A stretch of 12,216 bases of DNA, taken from Deltaproteobacteria bacterium UBA2957. Its GTDB lineage: Bacteria; Myxococcota_A; UBA796. The notes beneath the pieces were generated by a model. It saw only the letters and a list, made by a program, of their open reading frames with translations. It was not told where the DNA came from and ran no database searches. The stretch is taken from positions 639 through 12,854 of the forward strand of contig DEBL01000009.1 in assembly GCA_002348535.1 (NCBI GenBank). Direction: 5' to 3'. How positions within the stretch are numbered: the first letter of the stretch is position 1; each line of letters starts with the position of its first letter. Positions 1 to 5,587 of this stretch are shown piece by piece. The position numbers and the translations under genes are program-made.

Positions 1-84
1 GAATCTTTTCATGCTGTAAAAGATATAAATTTTTCTATTCCTAAACAGTCAACTATTGGATTAGTTGGTGAATCTGGATCCGGT
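1..84. other. AT-rich block with foreign codon use at the window edge
   Basis: Bases 1-80 contain 24 G/C (30%), against 39 of 60 (65%) at 121-180. Of the first 26 codons of the ABC ATPase frame, 25 end in A or T (only CAG does not). From TCC at 79-81 and especially after TCG GTG ACC at 88-96, the codons become GC-ending like the rest of the window. The reading frame and the ABC family consensus continue across the change, which falls in the highly conserved Walker A motif. The likeliest reading is a chimeric join between two genomes at a conserved sequence, close to a contig end; homologous recombination is less likely. Confidence 0.75.
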
Positions 85-1812
85 AAATCGGTGACCAGCC
101 TGACAGTCATGCAACTCCTTCCGGGGCACATCGCACGCATCGAAGAGGGGTCCAAGGTGGTGTTTGCCGGCAAGGACCTCACCGAAGCCAGCGATGACGA
201 AATGCGCGCGATCCGCGGTGCTGAAATCTCCATGATCTTTCAGGAACCGATGACCAGCCTCAATCCCGTGTACACCACAGGCGACCAAGTCATGGAAGCC
301 ATCATGCTGCACCAAGAGGTGTCCCGAGACGAAGCCGAACGGCGGACCATCGAACTGTACAACGAGGTTGGCATTCCGGATCCGGAGCAACGGATTCACA
401 TGTACCCCCATGAAATGTCCGGGGGTCAGAAGCAGCGGGTCATGATCGCCATGGCCCTCTCGTGCAACCCGAAGCTCCTGATTGCCGATGAACCCACCAC
501 CGCGCTCGATGTGACCATTCAGGCCCAGATTCTTGATCTCCTCCGCAAACTGCGAGACGAACGTGGAATGGGCATGATCTTCATCACTCACGACCTCGGC
601 GTCATCGCCGAAATCGCGGACGAAGTGGCCGTGATGTACCGCGGGAAACTCGTCGAGTACGGAGACGTCAAAAGCATTTTCGAGAACAGCCAACACCCCT
701 ACACCAAGGGACTTCTGGCATGCCGTCCTCGGCTGGATACCGAAATGAAGCGGCTGCCCACCGTCCCCGACTACATGGACACCATCTATCACGACGATGG
801 AACCTATTCGGTCGAAGAGCGTGAGGTGTCCGAAGAGTGGCTCGCGTCGATGAGCACCGAGGGTCGAGAGCGACACCTGTACCCCTTGTCTCGCCTGGGC
901 GAACTGGGCTTTTCAGACAACGCCTCGGACTACCGCGACGGCACCACCTTTGCCGGCGAGGACGAGGCGCCGTTGCTCCGCGTCCGGAATCTCAAAATGC
1001 ACTTCCCCATCCGAAAGGGTCTATTCGGCAAGGTCGTCGACCACGTGCGCGCTGTGGACGATGTGAGCTTCGACGTCTACCGGGGCCAAACACTCGGATT
1101 TGTGGGTGAGTCAGGGTGCGGTAAGACCACGACAGGACGCGCGATCATGCGCCTGATCGATCCCACCGCGGGTCAAGTGGTGTTCGACGGCATCGACATC
1201 ACCACATTGAGTCAAGCTGAACTGCGCAACCATCGCAAACGATTCCAAATCATCTTTCAAGACCCCTATGGTTCACTCAATCCGCGCAAGACCATTGAGA
1301 CGACGGTCATGGAGCCGATGGAAGTGCATGGGATTGGCGAAACCTACGATGAACGTCGCACAATGGTCCTCGACTTGCTGGCTCGAGTCGGACTGCCCGG
1401 AAAGCAGTACCTAAACCGGTACCCGCATGAATTCTCCGGTGGCCAACGCCAGCGTATCTGCATCGCGCGATCGCTCGCCGTTCGACCCGACCTGATCATT
1501 TGCGATGAGTCGGTGTCTGCCCTCGATGTCAGTGTGCAAGCTCAAGTGCTCAATCTGCTGAAAGATCTCCAACTGGAGTACGGGTTGACGTACATTTTCA
1601 TCAGCCATGACTTGTCGGTCGTAAAGTTCATGAGCGACATGATGGCCGTGATGAACCTCGGAAAGTTCGTCGAGTTCGGCCCCAGCGAGTCGATCTATGC
1701 CAACCCCAAGGAGGCCTACACTGAGCGGCTCATCGACGCCATTCCGCGCGACAGCATCGAACAAATCGAACGGCGACAGGCCCAACGAATTGCCGCGCAA
1801 GGTGAAGAATGA
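1..1812 (+). CDS. Fused double-ATPase subunit of a peptide/nickel-type ABC transporter (DppD-DppF-like), 5' partial
   Basis: This cytoplasmic protein would power a binding-protein-dependent importer of the oligopeptide/dipeptide/nickel family by ATP hydrolysis. The frame is open from base 1; GTG at 91 is not the start because it lies inside the Walker A motif. Of 603 visible residues, NBD1 has Walker A GESGSGKS at 24-31, a Q-loop (FQEP, Q81), signature SGGQKQR at 140-146, Walker B LLIADEP at 159-165, an H-loop His198 and an oligopeptide-type C-terminal segment (QHPYTKGLLACRPRLD) near 231-246. NBD2 has Walker A GESGCGKT at 369-376, signature SGGQRQR at 479-485, Walker B with CDES at 501-504 (Ser where Pro is usual) and His536. 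Both halves therefore look catalytically complete. About 15 N-terminal residues are probably missing upstream. The gene overlaps the MscS-like gene by 4 bp. Permease and binding-protein genes are not seen and may lie upstream. Substrate is unknown. The first 26 codons have a very different composition (see the 1-84 entry), so residues 1-28 may not belong to this gene. Confidence 0.95.
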   Translation, partial: ESFHAVKDINFSIPKQSTIGLVGESGSGKSVTSLTVMQLLPGHIARIEEGSKVVFAGKDLTEASDDEMRAIRGAEISMIFQEPMTSLNPVYTTGDQVMEAIMLHQEVSRDEAERRTIELYNEVGIPDPEQRIHMYPHEMSGGQKQRVMIAMALSCNPKLLIADEPTTALDVTIQAQILDLLRKLRDERGMGMIFITHDLGVIAEIADEVAVMYRGKLVEYGDVKSIFENSQHPYTKGLLACRPRLDTEMKRLPTVPDYMDTIYHDDGTYSVEEREVSEEWLASMSTEGRERHLYPLSRLGELGFSDNASDYRDGTTFAGEDEAPLLRVRNLKMHFPIRKGLFGKVVDHVRAVDDVSFDVYRGQTLGFVGESGCGKTTTGRAIMRLIDPTAGQVVFDGIDITTLSQAELRNHRKRFQIIFQDPYGSLNPRKTIETTVMEPMEVHGIGETYDERRTMVLDLLARVGLPGKQYLNRYPHEFSGGQRQRICIARSLAVRPDLIICDESVSALDVSVQAQVLNLLKDLQLEYGLTYIFISHDLSVVKFMSDMMAVMNLGKFVEFGPSESIYANPKEAYTERLIDAIPRDSIEQIERRQAQRIAAQGEE

Positions 1813-2306
1813 GCGCATTCCTGTGGGACCTTCTGAGTGCCGCAGCCATCGTGGGTGCATCGTTGTTTGTCGGAGGCTGGATCGCAGGAATTGTGGGTTC
1901 GGTCTTGGCCCAGACCCGAGTCGACCCGATGGTCCGGGCCCTATTGGTCCGCCTCACGAAACCGTTGGTGATCGGAATCGCAATCGTGGCTGCGCTGTCG
2001 CAGATTGGCGTGGACATCCGGGTGCTGCTCGCCATTCTCGCCGCCGGGGCCCTCGCCGTTGGTTTGGCTCTTCAGGGTCCTGTGGCGAACCTGATCGCCG
2101 GGGGCATCCTGTTTTCTCGCCGACCGTTCCGTGTCGGCGATCGCGTCGAGCTTGCTGGGATAGAGGGTACAGTGGTCGGCATTGGCTGGCTCAGCGTCCT
2201 GCTCGATGAAGCCGATGGCACCCGTGTCGTCTTGCCCAATCGCACGGTGACCGCGCAGCCCATGCGCATACGAATCCCCGAACCCGAAACAACGGAGATG
2301 CCATGA
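1809..2306 (+). CDS. Minimal MscS-like mechanosensitive channel family protein
   Basis: A 165-residue inner-membrane protein of the MscS family. Hydrophobic segments lie near residues 8-32, 48-66 and 72-102. The third is the Ala/Gly-rich pore helix (LAAGALAVGLALQGPVANL) that typifies MscS TM3. It is followed by the beta-domain start RRPFRVGDRVEL (104-115) and the family motif VVLPNRTV (140-147). The protein stops about 15 residues later, so the large C-terminal alpha/beta vestibule of E. coli MscS (about 286 residues in all) is absent. The stop codon is genuine and no frameshifted continuation was seen, since the next gene starts at the overlap. The start ATG overlaps the ABC gene stop as ATGA, with a purine-rich AAGGTG at 1799-1804 as a plausible ribosome site. 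Family assignment is firm; osmotic gating in this short form is inferred. Confidence 0.88.
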   Translation: MSAFLWDLLSAAAIVGASLFVGGWIAGIVGSVLAQTRVDPMVRALLVRLTKPLVIGIAIVAALSQIGVDIRVLLAILAAGALAVGLALQGPVANLIAGGILFSRRPFRVGDRVELAGIEGTVVGIGWLSVLLDEADGTRVVLPNRTVTAQPMRIRIPEPETTEMP

Positions 2307-3622
2307 ATCCCCAAGAGATGATCGACGCCTGCAAAGAGCACACCCTCTTTTCATGGAAGGCACGAGGCAGCGTGGCGCCCATGCCCATCACCCACGCGGA
2401 GGGTATCTACCTCTACGGACCAAGCGGGGAGCGATGGATCGACTTTAACTCTCAGCTGATGAGTGTGAACATCGGACATTCCCACCCCACGGTGGTGCAA
2501 GCAATGAAGGAGGCTGCCGATGGACTGATCTACGCCTTCCCACTCGCCGCCACGCCATCCCGAGCGGCGCTGTCGAAAAAACTTGCCTCGCTCATGCCGG
2601 AAGACCTCAACACCTTTTTCTTCACACTCGGCGGCGCTGAGGCGAACGAAAATGCCATCAAACTGGCTCGCCTGTACACCGGCCGACACAAAATTCTGAG
2701 TCGGTACCGCAGCTACCACGGAGCGACAAACGCCACTATGCAGCTCACTGGCGATCCTCGGCGGTGGGCCAATGAGCCCGGTGCACCCGGTTTCATCAAA
2801 GTGATGGACCCCACTCCGTACACCTACAGCTTCGGCAGTGACGATGCGGAGATCGTAAAGAACAACCTCCAATACCTTGAAGAAGTCATCCAGTACGAAG
2901 GCCCTCACAACATCGCGGCGATGTTCATTGAGACGGTCACCGGCACCAATGGAATCCTCCCGCCGCCGAAGGGCTACCTTCAGGGGCTCCGTGCCCTGCT
3001 CGACAAGTACAACATCTTGCTGGTCTGCGACGAGGTCATGGCCGGCTGGGGCCGCACCGGTAAACTCTTCGCCTTTGAACACGGCGACATCGTCCCCGAC
3101 ATTGTGTGCATGGCGAAGGGGCTCACCAGTTCGTACGTCCCGCTCGGTGCCGTGGCCATGAAGGACAGCATTGCAAAGCACTTCGACGAGAATGTGTTCT
3201 GGGGTGGACTGACCTACAATGCTCATTCATTCGCATGCGCCGTAGCTCTGGCAACCATCAATGTGTTGCTGGACGAGGGCATGGTCGAAAATGCGGCTCG
3301 CTTGGGGCCCATCATGCGCGGTCATATGGAGGCACTCAAGGCAAAGCATCCGAGCGTCAAAGCCCACCGAAACATCGGCCTGTTCGGAATGGTCGACCTG
3401 CAACAGGACGAGCGCGGGACCCCCATGGCACCGTACAACGGCTCGCATCCTGCCATGACAGCCTTCAACAAGCACCTTGCAGCCAACGGTCTGTTTACGT
3501 TTTGCCGTTGGGGAAGCTTCATGTGCAACCCTCCACTGTGCATCACAGAGCAACAACTGGAGGAAAGCTTCTCAATTATCGACGAGGCGCTCGAAATCTG
3601 CGACCGCGTCGTCACCGGCTAA
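2303..3622 (+). CDS. Class III PLP-dependent aminotransferase, possibly taurine--2-oxoglutarate/pyruvate type
   Basis: A 439-residue cytoplasmic transaminase of fold type I, full length for the class III family. Visible motifs are GGAEANE at 110-116 (cofactor phosphate region), SYHGAT at 137-142, DEVMAGWGRTGK from Asp243 (Asp contacts the PLP ring nitrogen) and MAKGLTSSYVPLGAV with the Schiff-base Lys272. The N-terminus (HTLFSWKARGSVAPMPI, then DFNSQLMSVNIGHSHP) and the WGGLTYNAHSFA segment recall enzymes annotated as taurine--2-oxoglutarate or taurine--pyruvate transaminases. Such enzymes move the amino group of taurine to a keto acid, giving sulfoacetaldehyde. The class is certain; the substrate is a guess, and other omega-amino acids are possible. 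The start is set by GGAG at 2294-2297, five bases before ATG, which overlaps the upstream stop as ATGA. It is the last gene of the three-gene operon and its TAA overlaps the converging gene's stop. Confidence 0.92.
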   Translation: MNPQEMIDACKEHTLFSWKARGSVAPMPITHAEGIYLYGPSGERWIDFNSQLMSVNIGHSHPTVVQAMKEAADGLIYAFPLAATPSRAALSKKLASLMPEDLNTFFFTLGGAEANENAIKLARLYTGRHKILSRYRSYHGATNATMQLTGDPRRWANEPGAPGFIKVMDPTPYTYSFGSDDAEIVKNNLQYLEEVIQYEGPHNIAAMFIETVTGTNGILPPPKGYLQGLRALLDKYNILLVCDEVMAGWGRTGKLFAFEHGDIVPDIVCMAKGLTSSYVPLGAVAMKDSIAKHFDENVFWGGLTYNAHSFACAVALATINVLLDEGMVENAARLGPIMRGHMEALKAKHPSVKAHRNIGLFGMVDLQQDERGTPMAPYNGSHPAMTAFNKHLAANGLFTFCRWGSFMCNPPLCITEQQLEESFSIIDEALEICDRVVTG

Positions 3623-5529
3623 TCGGGCCAGTCGAAACCCAATCCAGTCCAAACCCCTCTGGCGGCAGCGTGACTCGTCCCGTGAACGAAGAGGGTTACC
3701 ACTCGCTCCGCCGCGCGCGGGTCCGTCGTGAACACGGCTCCATCGGTCTGCTCAATGCGGTGCACGAAGTCCGCGCGTGATGGGTATCCGGCGCGCATGA
3801 TCATCGAATCATCAAGAAAGAACCATGCGCCTCTTTGGCCGGTTTGTCGGTGGAGTTCCACCGCCACCCTACCCATCGTGTACCGCGGATTAACCTCGAG
3901 AACGGGAAGAAACTTAATCAAACCGTCTTGCCGTACAACGAGGCAATCCACCCCTACGGGACCGCGAATTCCGAGAGCCTGAAGTTCTGCACCGACCCGA
4001 CGGCCCGTCATCGACAATGCCGCATTGATGGCACTTCCCTTGCCCCCACCGTGGAGGACACGGAGCCATTCAGGGGGCATGCCGGCGGACCATGGCCCCA
4101 CAACCGAGCCGCGGTAGGCACCCGAACCCGCCGCCCAAAATCGCGTGACGCCAACCTCCCGCACGCCGTCTTCGTTGATATCAAGGTGAATCGAGAGGTC
4201 GGCCAACCGTTCATACCACGGCTCGACCACAACCGGACCGGTACGCAGGGCTTTTCGCAACCATCCGACCGCGGTGGGCGATTCGAGATGCACCCGATGC
4301 TGACCCGATGCAGACAGCAATGCCTTGGCAATGAAATTTTGGCCGATCGGTGTCTCGTTCAGCGTGTGGCACAGCGCTCCCCCACACTCTGCCCAGACCG
4401 CACCCTCGGCCTCTCGCAGCAGACGCTGGCGAATCTTGAGGGCCACTCCTTTGTGGGCCAAGGTCACTTGCCGACGCGTACCCCATGGCGCCTCATGACC
4501 GAGGATTCGGTCACCCAAGGCCTCACGATTCTCGACAAACTGAGGGATCTCAATTCCAATTCGGTGGAGCCGCTTGAGCACACCCAACGACGGCCGAGGC
4601 GCGATCACAACATCTTCCCGATGCGCGAAGAACATGGGCACCGACGCGAGGTCTCGCATAACGAACTCCACAGATCCTGCTGGATTCCTCCCCGCCGCTC
4701 TGTCCTCCACAAAGGGATCAAAATCGAACACCCTTGGCGGTCGACCTCGAGACACGTTGGTGATCTCAATCTCATCGACAAAGGCTTCACTCAGTCCAGC
4801 TCGAAGCCGCCCTTCGCGATCAAACACCGGTCCCTTGGCACGCCCCGGACTGAGCGGAAAGACAAGGCGTCTCGCATACTCGTCGAAGCTACGCGTCCCG
4901 GCGAGACGTCCAAACCACGCCACTCCGTGTCGTACATGACTGATTTCATCCTCGTACACCTGCTTCAAGACGGCGGCACTCTCCGCATCACCGACCGCTC
5001 GAAAGGCATCTTCCCAGTGGGACGAGAAGTCGAGATTGGCTTGCTCGTAGGTGAGACTCAGCGCGGCCAAGAAGTCGGCGGGGTGGTCGAGGTTTGCAAC
5101 TGTGTCCCAAAAGAAGTGACCTGTCCCCACGTCACCAAGGCCCACCCCCCAATGCTCAGCTCTGTCCATGTACATCTGGAAGTGGCGTTGTTCATCCATG
5201 AGGATCCTGACCAGCCCCCGGCGAAACCCGCTCGGCGCGTCTGGAAACCGCAGGAGCGCGAGCGCCATCAACTCAAGGGCCTGCAATTCATGGTGAGCAA
5301 AACTGTGAAGGGCCAACCCCCGGTTTCGTTCGTCCTCAATGCCGGAGGGCGTGGGTGCCGGCGGAATGACTTTCGAAGCCCGCAACGGCACGAAACGTGG
5401 ACGCCCGGGTGCCGCTGGAACGGCAATGGAGGCACCGGGCTGGTCGTCCGTAAACGAGGCGGGCGCATGCAGCTTGCGACGCATGTCCGTCTCGAACAAG
5501 ACGGCTTCTGCAAACTCTCGTATTTCCAT
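3619..5529 (-). CDS. DUF455 ferritin-like domain fused to an ATP-grasp domain
   Basis: A 636-residue protein if it starts at ATG 5529. An in-frame TTG at 5550 would add 7 residues, but it lies inside the terminator hairpin of the preceding gene and is disfavoured. Residue numbers below count from that TTG. Residues ~75-215 match the DUF455 ferritin-like family (four-helix, MiaE/diiron relatives). Candidate metal ligands are all present: Glu88 (HHELQ), Glu120/His123 (DEQRH), Glu169 (LTYEQ) and Glu202/His205 (DEISH). After a linker, residues ~310-565 look like an ATP-grasp domain: IAPRPSLGVLKRLHRIGI, a Lys409/SASG nucleotide-binding segment, VVVEPWYERLADLSIHLD near 440-457, and metal-binding LEVNPR with Glu552, Asn554 and Arg556. 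ATP-grasp enzymes join a carboxylate to an amine or thiol through an acyl phosphate; the substrate here is unknown. No signal peptide or membrane segment is seen, so it is probably cytosolic. The fold calls rest on motifs only. Confidence 0.87.
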   Translation of the reverse strand: MEIREFAEAVLFETDMRRKLHAPASFTDDQPGASIAVPAAPGRPRFVPLRASKVIPPAPTPSGIEDERNRGLALHSFAHHELQALELMALALLRFPDAPSGFRRGLVRILMDEQRHFQMYMDRAEHWGVGLGDVGTGHFFWDTVANLDHPADFLAALSLTYEQANLDFSSHWEDAFRAVGDAESAAVLKQVYEDEISHVRHGVAWFGRLAGTRSFDEYARRLVFPLSPGRAKGPVFDREGRLRAGLSEAFVDEIEITNVSRGRPPRVFDFDPFVEDRAAGRNPAGSVEFVMRDLASVPMFFAHREDVVIAPRPSLGVLKRLHRIGIEIPQFVENREALGDRILGHEAPWGTRRQVTLAHKGVALKIRQRLLREAEGAVWAECGGALCHTLNETPIGQNFIAKALLSASGQHRVHLESPTAVGWLRKALRTGPVVVEPWYERLADLSIHLDINEDGVREVGVTRFWAAGSGAYRGSVVGPWSAGMPPEWLRVLHGGGKGSAINAALSMTGRRVGAELQALGIRGPVGVDCLVVRQDGLIKFLPVLEVNPRYTMGRVAVELHRQTGQRGAWFFLDDSMIMRAGYPSRADFVHRIEQTDGAVFTTDPRAAERVVTLFVHGTSHAAARGVWTGLGFDWPD

Positions 5530-5535
5530 GCCGAA

Positions 5536-5539
5536 CCCT
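5536..5539 (-). promoter_or_regulatory. Weak ribosome-binding site AGGG supporting the ATG start at 5529
   Basis: On the minus strand the sequence before ATG 5529 reads TAGGGTTCGGC, placing AGGG six bases from the start. It is a weak Shine-Dalgarno match. It supports ATG 5529 over TTG 5550, which sits within the terminator stem. Confidence 0.4.
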
Positions 5540-5570
5540 AAAACAAACAAACCCGGCGACGCCGGGTTTG
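5540..5570 (-). terminator. Intrinsic terminator of the MopE/FG-GAP lipoprotein gene
   Basis: Read on the minus strand, CAAACCCGGC is followed by loop GTC and the perfect complement GCCGGGTTTG (10-bp stem, 5548-5570), then TTTGTTTT (5547-5540). The hairpin begins 17 bases after the TAG stop of the lipoprotein gene. The plus strand has no T-run after the stem, so it should act on minus-strand transcripts. It lies directly upstream of the DUF455/ATP-grasp gene, so that gene may need its own promoter or read-through; none was identified in the 58-base gap. Confidence 0.85.
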
Positions 5571-5587
5571 TGATGTGAAGCCGACCG

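Noticed and set aside
3835..5541. A 568-codon open frame on the plus strand opposite the DUF455/ATP-grasp gene
   Set aside because: It lies wholly antisense to a gene with clear family motifs, its translation shows no recognisable domain, and long antisense frames are expected from the codon bias of GC-rich genes.
5530..5550. TTG at 5550 as start of the DUF455/ATP-grasp gene
   Set aside because: It sits in the stem of the upstream gene's terminator and adds only seven residues; ATG 5529 has a weak AGGG ribosome site six bases before it.
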